Source of the DNA: Flavobacteriaceae bacterium
Lineage (GTDB): Bacteria; Bacteroidota; Bacteroidia; Flavobacteriales; Flavobacteriaceae
NCBI GenBank assembly: GCA_018402385.1
Contig: JAGYJA010000003.1
Location: 124,001-188,000, forward strand
Length of the DNA stretch: 64,000 bases
Direction: 5' to 3'
Shown: piece after piece, positions 1-9,677 of the stretch
Layout of the letters: each line of letters begins with the position of its first letter
Position numbering within the stretch: position 1 is the stretch's first letter
Translations under genes and position numbers: made by a program
Notes under the pieces: generated by a model
What the model saw: the letters and a program-made list of their open reading frames with translations, nothing else
Told to the model about the DNA's origin: nothing
Database searches by the model: none

Positions 1-2122
1 TGGATATTCCATCTGCTCCTGAAGATTTGTAGGAACCTTTCAATTGGAATTTATTTTTGTCACTATCTTCTTGTTCAGCTACAGTTTTTGTTGAATTGTA
101 TAGTGACCGAAATACATATTTATCTTGATTGGCATTATAGGTAGCGGGCACTTCATAATTTTCTGAACCTGCTTCGCTTCTTAATTTTTTAAACAAATGT
201 TCACCAAAAGGTTCAACAGTGGTAAAAATAACTCTTCCGTTTTGTGTATCTACAGTAACTCCAGGGAGAAAATCAAAAAAACCATCACCGCCTTGTTGCG
301 GATCGTTATTGAAGTTTAAGCGATCAAGATTAAATACTCTTAAAAGTGTTGTTTGATCAACATCATCAGGTAGTTCGGCAGCAGGAAATTCTGCAGAACC
401 GGCAGCCGGTGTAATAAAGTTTAATGGAGAAGGATCTGTGTAAAGGATATTCAATCTAAAGTCTTCTCTTTCCAATTGAAATGCTCCAAGACTGTAAATG
501 TTTTTCATCATCAAATCCCAGATGGGTTGGTTGACATTTACGATATTACTCTTCAACATTTTAACAACAAGGTTCTGAGCTTCACCGGGCTGAGGTGCAT
601 TTGGATCCGGGTTAGGGTCTGGATTAATCCCACCCTCATTGTTTGCATTCACGCCATCATTTGAAAATTCACCCACTTGATAAACTCTTCCATTGACTGT
701 ATATTGGTAGGAAACGGCTAGCACCTCATCATTGCTAAGTCTTTGATTAAGAGAGATGTATCCAAGTTGACTATTGAGGGTGTATTCATTTGGTAATAAC
801 CGTCGGGCATTCTCCAAAGTAACGTAGTCTTTGCCTTCACTTACTTGTACGCCTCCAAATCCGGATTGAACAGTAGATGCATTTCTTATGTTTGGATTTA
901 AAATAGACTGAGCTCCGCCATCAATTCCGAAAGGGTTGAAGTCATTGTTCCCGTTATCGGGGAATGAGTTTGGAGGTCTGTTGATAAAACCTCCAGGAGG
1001 GAATGTAAGTCCAATGCGTGCCGGGTCAGATTCACCAATATCTTGAATGGCTACTATATTTCTAACATTTTCAGTATTATTTGACAAATTTGTTACCCAA
1101 AGTTCTATTCTTGAAATTTGAACATTTGAATTGATAAAAGGATATTGTTCCAAAGCCTGATCATATTGATCTCTAAAAAAGTGACTTAAAAAGAAGTGTC
1201 TATCCTCGTCATACTCCAGTGCAAAAACATCAAATTCATTGATGGTTCCACCGCCTTGAGCTATCACATTTCGGGTTTCAGATTTTTGTTCAGAGAATAC
1301 TCCGGTTACTCTTGTTTTTCCAAATTGCAGTTCGGTTTTCACACCAAATAAACTTTGTGCTCCCTGAATTAAAGAACTGTTGAGTGGCATACTCACATTA
1401 CCCACTTCTATTGTTTGAATGATTTGATCTTCTGTTGGGGTGTATTCTAGCTTGATTTGATTTTGAAAATCAAAGGTCGATTGAGTATCATAGTTTGCGG
1501 TTATTTGAAGTCGTTCACCCACCTTACCCATTAAGCTCAAACTAATGCGCTGATCAAAATCAAAGGATAAATTACTTCGGTTTCTTGGAGAAAATGAAGG
1601 GTTGTCTTGTTTGGTATATAGAACACCCAAGTCCATTTCGACCGAACCCTGTGGTATGACCTCTATGACATTTCCACCAAAGATGGTTTCAAACAGGTTT
1701 GAATTGACATAAAAACTAGGCAATAAATTACGCTGGTCATCTTCTGAGCCTTCTTTTCTTCCATCTGCTGCATCAATTTTTGTTTTAAAATAGTCCTTCA
1801 TTTCTTCTCTTAAAATGAGGTCTTGATATTCTTCTTGCGTGAGAACGAGAGGATAAGAAATAGAAAAATTACCGAGCATTCTGTTATAGATATACATACC
1901 CGAGATGGGATCAAAAGTATATAATTCACTGATGCTGGGAGGGTCTGGTAATAACATTTGACCCATAGAATGACCTGTCCCCAATGTGTCCTGCTCCACT
2001 TCTGGATCTTGTTCAGGATCAGGAACCTGAGCGGTAATCTGAAATGACAGGAGAAGCAAACTAACTAATAAAACGAAATGATAAACCTGAATATTTTTTC
2101 TAGAATAATTTTTTGTGCCCAA
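1..2122 (-). CDS. sprA: Gliding motility / type 9 secretion outer-membrane translocon SprA, N-terminal part
   Basis: SprA is the very large outer-membrane pore of the type 9 secretion system, through which folded cargo and gliding adhesins leave the periplasm. The reading frame stays open from the window edge to 2122 (about 707 residues; the family is about 2400), so the 3' two thirds lie outside. Seen: a signal peptide whose hydrophobic core ends in ITAQ, the stretch NTENVRNIVAIQDIGESD, and FQLKGSYKSSGADGIS at the window edge, all typical of SprA. No ATG fits; the best start is TTG at 2120-2122, five bases after the ruvA stop, so it is probably co-transcribed and perhaps translationally coupled with ruvA. 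A Pro/Asn/Asp-rich insert (INPDPNPDPNAPQPG) lies near 590-640. Identity is sure; the start is moderately sure. Confidence 0.93.
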   Translation of the reverse strand, partial: MGTKNYSRKNIQVYHFVLLVSLLLLSFQITAQVPDPEQDPEVEQDTLGTGHSMGQMLLPDPPSISELYTFDPISGMYIYNRMLGNFSISYPLVLTQEEYQDLILREEMKDYFKTKIDAADGRKEGSEDDQRNLLPSFYVNSNLFETIFGGNVIEVIPQGSVEMDLGVLYTKQDNPSFSPRNRSNLSFDFDQRISLSLMGKVGERLQITANYDTQSTFDFQNQIKLEYTPTEDQIIQTIEVGNVSMPLNSSLIQGAQSLFGVKTELQFGKTRVTGVFSEQKSETRNVIAQGGGTINEFDVFALEYDEDRHFFLSHFFRDQYDQALEQYPFINSNVQISRIELWVTNLSNNTENVRNIVAIQDIGESDPARIGLTFPPGGFINRPPNSFPDNGNNDFNPFGIDGGAQSILNPNIRNASTVQSGFGGVQVSEGKDYVTLENARRLLPNEYTLNSQLGYISLNQRLSNDEVLAVSYQYTVNGRVYQVGEFSNDGVNANNEGGINPDPNPDPNAPQPGEAQNLVVKMLKSNIVNVNQPIWDLMMKNIYSLGAFQLEREDFRLNILYTDPSPLNFITPAAGSAEFPAAELPDDVDQTTLLRVFNLDRLNFNNDPQQGGDGFFDFLPGVTVDTQNGRVIFTTVEPFGEHLFKKLRSEAGSENYEVPATYNANQDKYVFRSLYNSTKTVAEQEDSDKNKFQLKGSYKSSGADGIS

Positions 2123-2126
2123 TGTA

Positions 2127-2708
2127 TTATAAATTTTTTAAAGCTAATTTTATAATTGTTTCTACAGTCGCATCGGGGTTTTCATTACAAATTTTATCGC
2201 AAACTTTTTCAGCTTGTTTTCTTAAAAACCCTAATGTTTCCAATGCTGATAACGCTTCTTCTTTATTGGTATTGCTTGATTTACTTAAAATGTCATCTAT
2301 AGCATATACTTTCAGTATCTTATCTTTCAAATCAAGGATAACTCTTTGCGCGGTTTTGGCACCAATTCCTTTAATAGATTGAATGGTACCAACATCACCA
2401 TGTGCAATAGCCTCTTTTATCGCATTGGGATGTATGGAAGAAAGCATGGTTCTTGCCGTGCTTGCTCCAACCCCGGATACTGAAATCAATAACCTAAATA
2501 GTTCTCGTTCAAATTGATCAGCAAAACCAAACAGTGTGTGAGAATCCTCTTTTACTAAAAGGTGTGTGAACAGTTTTACATTTTCAGACTGTGGAAGGTT
2601 TGAAAATGTGTGTAACGATATATGTATTTCATAACCCACTCCCCCACAATCAATCACAATGTTAGTTGGATTTTTTTCGACTAATCTTCCCTGAATGTGA
2701 GTTATCAT
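2127..2708 (-). CDS. ruvA: Holliday junction branch-migration complex subunit RuvA
   Basis: RuvA binds four-way DNA junctions as a tetramer and loads the RuvB motor; RuvC then resolves the junction. The 193-residue product has the usual length and begins MITHIQGRLVEK. It has the N-terminal OB fold, helix-hairpin-helix motifs around SVSGVGASTARTML and SIKGIGAKTAQRVILDLKDK, and a C-terminal RuvB-binding three-helix domain (EALSALETLGF). The ATG start at 2708 is preceded by a perfect -7 box. The gene leads a unit with sprA. ruvB lies about 6 kb upstream in a different operon, as is common in Bacteroidota. Confidence 0.97.
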   Translation of the reverse strand: MITHIQGRLVEKNPTNIVIDCGGVGYEIHISLHTFSNLPQSENVKLFTHLLVKEDSHTLFGFADQFERELFRLLISVSGVGASTARTMLSSIHPNAIKEAIAHGDVGTIQSIKGIGAKTAQRVILDLKDKILKVYAIDDILSKSSNTNKEEALSALETLGFLRKQAEKVCDKICNENPDATVETIIKLALKNL

Positions 2709-2730
2709 TTGTTAACTTAATGTTAAACGT

Positions 2731-2738
2731 CAAATATA
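2731..2738 (-). promoter_or_regulatory. Promoter -7 box of ruvA-sprA
   Basis: On the minus strand this reads TATATTTG, a perfect match to the Bacteroidota -7 element TAnnTTTG, 23 bases before the ruvA ATG. No clear TTTG lies 19 bases further upstream. Confidence 0.6.
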
Positions 2739-2791
2739 GTATTTTTATTATCAATCCCCTTTTTAAGTACTTAAAAAAATGAATCAAAAAG

Positions 2792-5105
2792 CTATCGTTT
2801 TATGCGTTTAGATTTATGCTTTAATTCTCTTTTTTCTTTTTGTTGTGCATCAATAATTGCCACAGCTGCCATATGAACTATTTCTTCGACACTACTCCCT
2901 AATTGTAATATGTGTACCGGCTTTTTCATTCCTAACATAATGGGCCCAATAGAGTCTGCATTATTGAGTTCCTTCAATAATTTATAATTGCTGTTTGCAG
3001 AATCTAAACCTGGAAAAATGAGTGCATTCACATTTTTACCGGACTAATTTTGAAAAGGGAAAGTTTTTTTGATGCATTTCTTTGTTTAGCGCAAAATCCA
3101 TTTGCACCTCTCCATCTACTATCAACTCGGGGTTTGCTCTGTGAAGCAATGCGACAGCTTCTTTCACTTTTCGGGCGCGGTCGTGTTTTGATGATCCAAA
3201 GTTGGTATAAGAAATCATTGCCATAACTGGCGTCATTCCAAACATTTTCATGGTGTATGCAGTCATTTGAGCAATTTTTGCAAGCTCTTTTGCCGTTGGG
3301 TCAATATTGACTGAAGTATCTGATAAGAACATTGGGCCGCGTTTTGTAATCATCAAATTTGTAGCAGCCACTTTGTCAACTCCATCAATTTTTCCAATCA
3401 CTTCCAGCATGGGTTTTAATACGGAAGGGTAAGACCTCGAATAGCCTGTAATTAATGCATCTGCATCGCCCAAATTAACCATCATTGCTGCAAAATAATT
3501 GCGTTCTCTCATCCATTTTTTTGCTTCATAAAGCGTTACTCCGTTCCTCTTTCTTTGGTCCCAATAATGGGTAGCATAGTGATTTCTCTTTGCTTCTTGA
3601 TCATCGTCCTTGGGATCAATAATTTGGATATTTTTGGGTTCAAAGTCAATTTCTTCCATCAACTCGAGGATGACTTCTTTTCTTCCCAACAATATAGGGG
3701 TTCCCATCTTTTCTTCGTGAATTATCTGTGCTGCTTTTAAAACATCCAGATGATCTGCCTCTGCAAAAACAACTCGTTTGGGGTTTGTTTTGGCTCTGTT
3801 TGCAAGCAGTCTGACTATTTTATTGTCTGAGCCCATTCGCTCAAGAAGTTCATCTTCATATTTCAACCAGTCCACAATGGGTTCTTTAGCCACCCCACTT
3901 TCCATCGCAGCACGGGCAACTGCCGGCGGTACTTTTGAAATTAATCTTGGGTCAAAAGGTTTTGGAATGATATACTCTCTTCCAAAATTGAGTTTGGTTT
4001 CGCCATAAGCGATATTGACTTGTTCAGGCACCGGTTCTTTTGCCAATTGGGCAAGGGCAAGGACGGCAGCCTTTTTCATTTCTTCATTGATTTTTGTGGC
4101 TCTCACGTCCAGCGCTCCTCTGAATATATATGGAAAACCAAGTACATTATTTACTTGATTGGGATGGTCTGACCGCCCGGTTGCCATAATGATATCTTCA
4201 CGGGTGTTGATGGCGAGATCATATTCAATTTCAGGATTTGGGTTTGCCATTGCAAAAACAATGGGGTTTTTGCTCATCGATTTGAGCATGGCCGGTGTTA
4301 CAATATCTCTCACTGAAAGACCTACAAATACATCCGCTTTTTTGAGGGCTTCTTGCAGGGTGTCAATTTTTCTGGAGGTAGCAAACTCAGCTTTTTCAAC
4401 ACTTAAGTTGGGGTGATCTTTTCTAATAACGCCTTTACTGTCCAACATCACAATATTTTCGGGCTTTGCGCCAAAGGCTTTGTAAAGACGTGTACATGAA
4501 ACCGCTGCCGCCCCGGCACCACTGATGACTATTTTTACTTTGTTGATTTTCTTGTGGGCAAGTTCCAAAGCATTGATTAAAGCTGCTGCCGAAATAATTG
4601 CTGTGCCGTGTTGGTCATCATGCATCACGGGAATGTCGAGTTCTTCTTTAAGACGGCGTTCTATTTCAAAAGCTTCAGGGGCTTTGATGTCTTCTAAATT
4701 GATGCCTCCAAAAGTGGGGGCAATATTTTTTACGGTTTGGATAAAGGATTCAATGTCTTCTGTATCGACCTCAATATCAAATACATCGATATCTGCAAAA
4801 ATTTTAAAGAGGAGACCTTTGCCTTCCATAACAGGTTTTGAAGCTTCAGGGCCAATGTTTCCTAGACCTAAAACAGCAGTACCGTTTGATATGACGGCTA
4901 CCAGATTGCCTTTTGTGGTGTATTTGTAAACGTTTTCTTTGTCTTTGGCGATTTCCAAACAGGGCTCTGCAACACCGGGCGAATAAGCCAATGACAAATC
5001 ACGCTGGCTGGCATACTTTTTTGTGGGAACCACTTGTATTTTGCCGGGTTTGGGCTTGGCGTGATAAACTAATGCTTCTCTTCTGCGGCTGCTTTCTTTG
5101 CTCAT
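2792..5105 (-). pseudogene. maeB: NADP-dependent malic enzyme with phosphotransacetylase-like domain, one-base frameshift near the 3' end
   Basis: MaeB-type malic enzyme oxidatively decarboxylates malate to pyruvate, giving NADPH, and carries a C-terminal phosphate-acetyltransferase-like regulatory domain. Seen: SLAYSPGVAEPCL, the substrate loop DDQHGTAI, the nucleotide fold VVISGAGAAAVSC, then the PTA-like half from about residue 425. The frame hits a stop at 3036 after PFSKLVR. The rest of the domain (NALIFPGLDSANSNYKLL to the stop at 2792) continues in another frame. One surplus base within 3038-3043 (GTCCGGTAAA instead of GTCGGTAAA) explains this. A sequence error is the simplest reading; a genuine mutant would lack about 80 residues of the regulatory domain. 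I start at ATG 5105, because the upstream TTG at 5132 overlaps the promoter box at 5130-5137. Confidence 0.9.
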
Positions 5106-5129
5106 TAGGTTGATTGTTTGTCTGACTGA

Positions 5130-5137
5130 CAAAGGTA
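5130..5137 (-). promoter_or_regulatory. Promoter -7 box of maeB
   Basis: Minus strand TACCTTTG, a perfect TAnnTTTG. Transcription should begin near 5123, which rules out the TTG start at 5132 and supports ATG 5105. The remaining 290 bases up to 5430 are AT-rich and show no gene or strong hairpin. Confidence 0.55.
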
Positions 5138-5429
5138 AGTTTCTCCTTGAAATTTGGAAAGTTAATTTGTTAATCTTTTACACTGACGGGGAATTGCTTA
5201 GAAAGTTTATCTGTGTTTAAAAACTAGGTTTTTATGTGTTTTTGGAGGTATGGAGTTTTTTTAGAAAGATGGAGATATTAAGCTATTGAATAACTATGTA
5301 AAGTTCCAGATTTTTTATTGATGGTTTTTAGTGAATGAATTTGGTTAATGCAATTGATTTACTACCTACAAATTATTTTCAAATTTTGCCTTTGAGCAAA
5401 AGAACTTAGTTAAGTATCTCATTTTCTAT

Positions 5430-5888
5430 CTAATGGCATTTTAAATTTGTAAGTTTTTCAGTTGGAATATATTCAACTAATTTTTTGTCAATTAGATAGA
5501 CTTCATCTATACATGAGTCATAGTCAATTGTAAATATCTCCGTATGAACACTTCTACCATTCTTTATCCTATAAACCAAGTAGGAGGATTTTTTTGCTTT
5601 GTCACTTAAATTCAAATAAATGGTGTTGTAGGTTACTCCAATATCAACTCCATTAAACTTAAAATCTTTGCCTCTATATTTTAAGTTAAATTTATTATCA
5701 TCAGTTTTAATCAAATACAATTTGTTATAATTGTAAACTCGATCATTTTCATTTATTATTTCAAGATCTAATTCTTTAATTAGATTCTCATTATTTTTAT
5801 TTATCAAAACGTTTATATGTTGACTAGATGTATTATAAGATGTAAAGAATATAAAGCCGAAAATTAAAAAAAATTTTATTATTTCCAT
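5430..5888 (-). CDS. Hypothetical exported protein
   Basis: A 152-residue protein of unknown function that I do not recognise. It opens with a classic signal peptide (MEIIKFFLIFGFIFFTS followed by small polar residues), so it is probably periplasmic or outer-membrane associated. The mature part is rich in Asn, Lys, Tyr and Ile, predicted mainly beta, and has two Cys (in DSCIDE and at NLKCH near the end) that could form a disulfide. Base composition is more AT-rich than its neighbours. It stands alone between maeB and queG with its own candidate promoter. It may be a lineage-specific or recently acquired gene. Confidence 0.6.
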   Translation of the reverse strand: MEIIKFFLIFGFIFFTSYNTSSQHINVLINKNNENLIKELDLEIINENDRVYNYNKLYLIKTDDNKFNLKYRGKDFKFNGVDIGVTYNTIYLNLSDKAKKSSYLVYRIKNGRSVHTEIFTIDYDSCIDEVYLIDKKLVEYIPTEKLTNLKCH

Positions 5889-5958
5889 GGATTGAAAATT
5901 TATAAGAGAACTCTCCCTGCAGTCATCGATTACCTCACAATTGCATCCTTTGCTTTCC

Positions 5959-5966
5959 CAAAGTTA
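5959..5966 (-). promoter_or_regulatory. Candidate promoter -7 box of the hypothetical exported protein
   Basis: Minus strand TAACTTTG matches TAnnTTTG, 71 bases upstream of the ATG at 5888. It supports that ORF being expressed; no good -33 element is visible. Confidence 0.4.
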
Positions 5967-6081
5967 AATATAATCTCATCTAATTTAATGCAACTATGAT
6001 TCCCAATAAAGGTATATTATTTCTATTTCAATATTTCTATAAAAGTGTAAATTAATATTCCAATAAACTTACAAAAAAAAA

Positions 6082-7007
6082 TCAACCCTTTAAAAAGGCA
6101 ACATTGCGCTGCAAGCCCTCAAACTTGGTGCGTTTTACTGCTGATTTTTGAAATACTTTTTGAAACACGTCCCGGGTGATTTCTTCCCAGTCTTTTTGGT
6201 CATAGAAAGAAGTTCGGGTTTGGGGTCAAATAAGGGCTCGTTGTGTTGTTTTGAAAAGCGGTTCCATGGGCAAACATCTTGACACACATCACATCCAAAA
6301 ACCCAGTCTTCAAACTGGCCTTTTACATCATTTGGGATTTCGTTTTTTAACTCGATGGTAAAATAAGAAATGCATTTGCTGCCATCCACAACATAAGGTT
6401 CAACGATTGCTTGTGTGGGGCAGGCGTCTATACAGGCAGTGCAAGTGCCACAGTGGTCAGTTACGGGGCTGTCATATTCCAAGTCTAAATCAAGGATGAG
6501 TTCTGCAATAAAATAAAAAGAACCCACCTGACGGGTAAGTAAATTACTGTGTTTTCCCATCCAGCCGAGACCACTTTTGGCAGCCCAGGCTTTGTCCAGC
6601 ACAGGAGCAGAATCTACAAATGCCCTGCCTTCAACTTCACCAATTTCAACTTCTATAAAATGCAAGAGTTGTTTCAGTTTGTCTTTGATGACAAAATGGT
6701 AATCAGTGCCGTAAGCATATTTTGAGATTTTATACGTGTCTTCTCTTTGCGTTTCTTTTGGGTAATAGTTCAGCAATAAGGACATCACACTTTTTGCTCC
6801 GGGAACCAGTTTGGTGGGATCGAGGCGTTTGTCAAAGTGGTTTTCCATATACTGCATCTCACCGTGCATATTTTGGTTCAACCATTTTTCCAAACGGGGT
6901 GCTTCCTCTTCTAAAAATCCTGCTTTACTAATGCCACAAGATAAGAATCCGAGACGCTGGGCCTCTGTTTTAATAAGTTTTGTATTTGTTTGTTTTTTAG
7001 CTATCAT
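6082..7007 (-). pseudogene. queG: Epoxyqueuosine reductase QueG, one-base frameshift near the C-terminus
   Basis: QueG reduces epoxyqueuosine to queuosine in the tRNA anticodon wobble position, using cobalamin and two 4Fe-4S clusters. Seen: the cluster motifs [16 protein letters not shown] and [11 protein letters not shown], and the N-terminal QueG domain ([30 protein letters not shown]). The frame read straight stops at 6135 with an unrelated tail. Adding one A to the A run at 6193-6197 (minus strand) restores a normal end that begins [15 protein letters not shown] and stops at 6082. Probable sequence error. The start ATG lies one base from the stop of the P450 gene, so it is the last gene of the ruvB-P450-queG operon. 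Confidence 0.9.
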
Positions 7008-7008
7008 A

Positions 7009-8337
7009 TTATCTTTTCACAAATCTAACTAGTGCATTTTTTGGTTTTAAACTTATCAAAGGTTCTATTTCTATATCTGGTTTTATACTTTCTATTCTGA
7101 ATATTTTTAACAACTGATGTAGAGCAAGTGTAATTTCATACATTGCAAAATTACTGCCAATACATTTTCTTGGTCCGGCACCAAAAGGAAAATAAAAAGA
7201 GCTTACGCTTTCTAAATTTTCAAATCTTTCAGGTATAAAGTCGTTTGGATGAAGCCAATTTTTTTGGTTACGATGAATTTCATATATCGAAAAAAGAAAG
7301 TTGGTTCCCTCAGGCATTTCTTTTTGTTTAAACGTATCTACTGAGATGTTTTCTCTATCAATAAAATAAACCGGCGGAAATAATCGCATTGACTCTTGAA
7401 TTACATAACCTGTGTATGGGCTGGACATTAAAATATCAAAAGGTGAACTTTCATTTTTTGAGAGAAGTACTACTTCATCCGCTAACTTTTGTTGAACTTT
7501 TTGATTTTGAGCAAGAAGTTGTATAGTGAAAGACAAGCTATTGGCTGTTGTTTCGTGACCAGCAATAAAAAGTATTAATATTTCATCAATTAATTTTTCA
7601 TGATTCATTTTAGTGCCATCTTCATATGACAATCCCATAAGCATATCCAAAAGGTCTTTCTCACCAGCACCAGAAATATGTCTTCTTTTGATTATGGAAT
7701 CCAAAATATCTCTGGCTTGCTGACTTAAGCGAAGGTTTTTCGCCAATGAGCCATTAAGTAAAAACCACCAATGTTTATATGGTTGTCTCAACTCTTTAAC
7801 TAGCATTTTTTGATTTTCTTCAGTAATTTCTTGGAGTTTAGCAATTTCATCAGAATTAATGGCGTCACTAAATAAACTTTTAGCTACCACTTTAAATGCC
7901 AAATCATTAAATATTGGGAATACATCTGTTGTTTTATTAATTTCAATCCGTGCTATTTCTTTATCAATAGCTTCTAACATAAAGTTTAAAAGGGTATAAA
8001 TATTTTTTTTATGAAATGCCGGTTGCATTAACTTTCGTTGCATTTTCCAATTCTCCCCTTCCGAAGTTAATAGTCCTTTGCCAACATATTTAGCTAAATC
8101 TTTAGTTTGGATTTCCGATTTACGAAAGTTTTTCTGATTATCTCGTAAAGCATAAATTGCAAGATCCGGGTCTCTTGAAAACACGACTGATTTTGAAAAG
8201 CCAAGGTTTAAACGAAAAGTGTCTCCCAGAGCTTCAAAATTTTCTCGATGAAATGGCAACGGGTTTTTTAATATCCTTTTGGCATTTTTAAAAAAAGTAA
8301 AAGTGGAAACTTCGGGGTAAAGATGTTTTTTGGGCAT
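7009..8337 (-). CDS. Cytochrome P450
   Basis: A haem-thiolate monooxygenase of 442 residues. Seen: the I-helix oxygen-activation motif AGHETT (about residue 257), the K-helix ExxR (ESMR), the PERF-type motif (IPERFEN) and the Cys-ligand loop [12 protein letters not shown] (Cys near 390). There is no signal peptide, membrane anchor or fused reductase, so it is a soluble class I-like enzyme needing separate ferredoxin partners. The overall pattern resembles the CYP4/CYP102-like fatty-acid or terpenoid hydroxylases, but the substrate cannot be read from sequence. It lies 10 bases after ruvB and one base before queG, so it is certainly co-transcribed with them. Confidence 0.93.
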   Translation of the reverse strand: MPKKHLYPEVSTFTFFKNAKRILKNPLPFHRENFEALGDTFRLNLGFSKSVVFSRDPDLAIYALRDNQKNFRKSEIQTKDLAKYVGKGLLTSEGENWKMQRKLMQPAFHKKNIYTLLNFMLEAIDKEIARIEINKTTDVFPIFNDLAFKVVAKSLFSDAINSDEIAKLQEITEENQKMLVKELRQPYKHWWFLLNGSLAKNLRLSQQARDILDSIIKRRHISGAGEKDLLDMLMGLSYEDGTKMNHEKLIDEILILFIAGHETTANSLSFTIQLLAQNQKVQQKLADEVVLLSKNESSPFDILMSSPYTGYVIQESMRLFPPVYFIDRENISVDTFKQKEMPEGTNFLFSIYEIHRNQKNWLHPNDFIPERFENLESVSSFYFPFGAGPRKCIGSNFAMYEITLALHQLLKIFRIESIKPDIEIEPLISLKPKNALVRFVKR

Positions 8338-8347
8338 AGTTTCAAAA

Positions 8348-9370
8348 TTAAAACAGCCCCCCTTGTGTGGGCCCTTTTAGTTTGCCTAAATGTTTGTATG
8401 CCGCCTCAGTGACTTCGCGTCCCCTGGGGGTTCTCATAATGAATCCTTGTTGAATAAGAAAGGGCTCATAGACTTCTTCTATGGTTTCTGCGCTTTCGCT
8501 CACAGCGGTAGCTAAAGTAGTAATTCCCACGGGGCCTCCTTTGAATTTATCGATGATGGTGGTGAGGATCTTGTTGTCCATTTCGTCCAAGCCAAAGGCA
8601 TCTACATGCAACGCTTCCAAAGCATATTTTGCGATTTTAATATCGATGGCACCGTTTCCTTTTATTTGAGCAAAGTCTCTTACACGTCTAAGGAGTGCAT
8701 TGGCAATACGGGGTGTTCCACGGCTTCTTCCTGCGATTTCAATAGCGGCTTCCATCCCAATTTTCACTTTAAGTATCTCTGAACTGCGTTGTACAATGGT
8801 TGTTAAAAGTTCTGTGTTGTAATACTGCAATCTGGAAGCAATTCCAAAGCGGGCACGCATGGGGGCTGTCAATAATCCGGAGCGTGTGGTGGCACCCACC
8901 AGCGTAAACGGGTTAAGATTGATTTGAACCGTGCGCGCATTGGGACCGGTTTCAATCATAATGTCAATTTTGTAATCTTCCATTGCAGAATAGAGGTATT
9001 CTTCAACGATGGGACTCAACCGGTGGATTTCGTCAATAAACAAAACGTCTCTTTCTTCCAGGTTAGTGAGCAGTCCTGCAAGATCTCCGGGTTTGTCAAG
9101 CACCGGCCCGGAGGTGATTTTAATGCCCACTTCCAGTTCATTGGCAAGAATGTGTGCCAGTGTAGTTTTACCCAAACCGGGAGGACCGTGAAACAAGGTG
9201 TGATCAAGGGCTTCCCCTCTTAAGTTTGCTGCTTGTACAAATATTTTTAGATTTTCCAGCACCTGATCCTGACCGGTAAAATCGTCAAAGGACAGTGGCC
9301 TTAATTTGCGTTCAATATCGAGTTCTTCAGGAGTGAAGCTGTCACCTGTTGGGTCCAAATTTTCGTTCAT
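8348..9370 (-). CDS. ruvB: Holliday junction branch-migration helicase RuvB
   Basis: RuvB is the hexameric AAA+ motor that drives branch migration with RuvA. It has 340 residues, the normal length. Seen: Walker [14 protein letters not shown] (about residue 65), Walker [10 protein letters not shown], sensor 1 GATTRSGLL, the arginine-finger/sensor 2 region [18 protein letters not shown], and the C-terminal winged helix ([14 protein letters not shown]). It is first in a three-gene operon with P450 and queG. A -7 box sits directly before the ATG. Confidence 0.97.
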   Translation of the reverse strand: MNENLDPTGDSFTPEELDIERKLRPLSFDDFTGQDQVLENLKIFVQAANLRGEALDHTLFHGPPGLGKTTLAHILANELEVGIKITSGPVLDKPGDLAGLLTNLEERDVLFIDEIHRLSPIVEEYLYSAMEDYKIDIMIETGPNARTVQINLNPFTLVGATTRSGLLTAPMRARFGIASRLQYYNTELLTTIVQRSSEILKVKIGMEAAIEIAGRSRGTPRIANALLRRVRDFAQIKGNGAIDIKIAKYALEALHVDAFGLDEMDNKILTTIIDKFKGGPVGITTLATAVSESAETIEEVYEPFLIQQGFIMRTPRGREVTEAAYKHLGKLKGPTQGGLF

Positions 9371-9375
9371 AAAAA

Positions 9376-9383
9376 CAAAGATA
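9376..9383 (-). promoter_or_regulatory. Promoter -7 box of ruvB-P450-queG
   Basis: Minus strand TATCTTTG matches TAnnTTTG only five bases before the ruvB ATG, implying a leaderless or nearly leaderless transcript. Confidence 0.45.
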
Positions 9384-9423
9384 ACGAAATTGTTCTGAGA
9401 ATTTGTGGAGAGTCTTTCAAATA

Positions 9424-9457
9424 AAAAAAACCACGCTTCCCCAAACGTGGTTTTATT
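9424..9457 (-). terminator. Intrinsic terminator, minus strand
   Basis: Stem AAACCACG/CGTGGTTT with a 10-base loop. On the minus strand it is followed by a run of eight T. It is the second minus-facing terminator downstream of coxA. The space to the first (about 9460-9610) holds no convincing gene. Confidence 0.65.
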
Positions 9458-9609
9458 TGCTAATTAAATAAAATAAGATTTTTAACTCATTTACACTACA
9501 AATGTAATCATGCTTTTTTGATTAACAGGTATCTAAAATATCTAAAGCCATAGATATAACCTAAAGGTAAACTGAAGGGAATATTTTCATAACAAACTGA
9601 ATGCGTGAG

Positions 9610-9655
9610 GTAAAAAAAAATAAAAAAACCCACTTTAATTGGATAAAGTGGGTAA
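9610..9655 (-). terminator. Intrinsic terminator of the act-cox operon
   Basis: Stem ACCCACTTTA/TAAAGTGGGT (9628-9653) around a six-base loop, followed on the minus strand by a seven-T run and a further T-rich tract. It lies about 20 bases after the coxA stop. Confidence 0.8.
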
Positions 9656-9677
9656 TTTAAATTAGTTAAAAAATACT

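Noticed and set aside
476..664. Plus-strand ORF opposite sprA
   Set aside because: The minus strand encodes conserved SprA sequence throughout; this is an antisense shadow.
3033..3043. Programmed ribosomal frameshift in maeB
   Set aside because: There is no slippery heptamer at the site, and five other genes show the same kind of single-base break, so sequence error is more likely.
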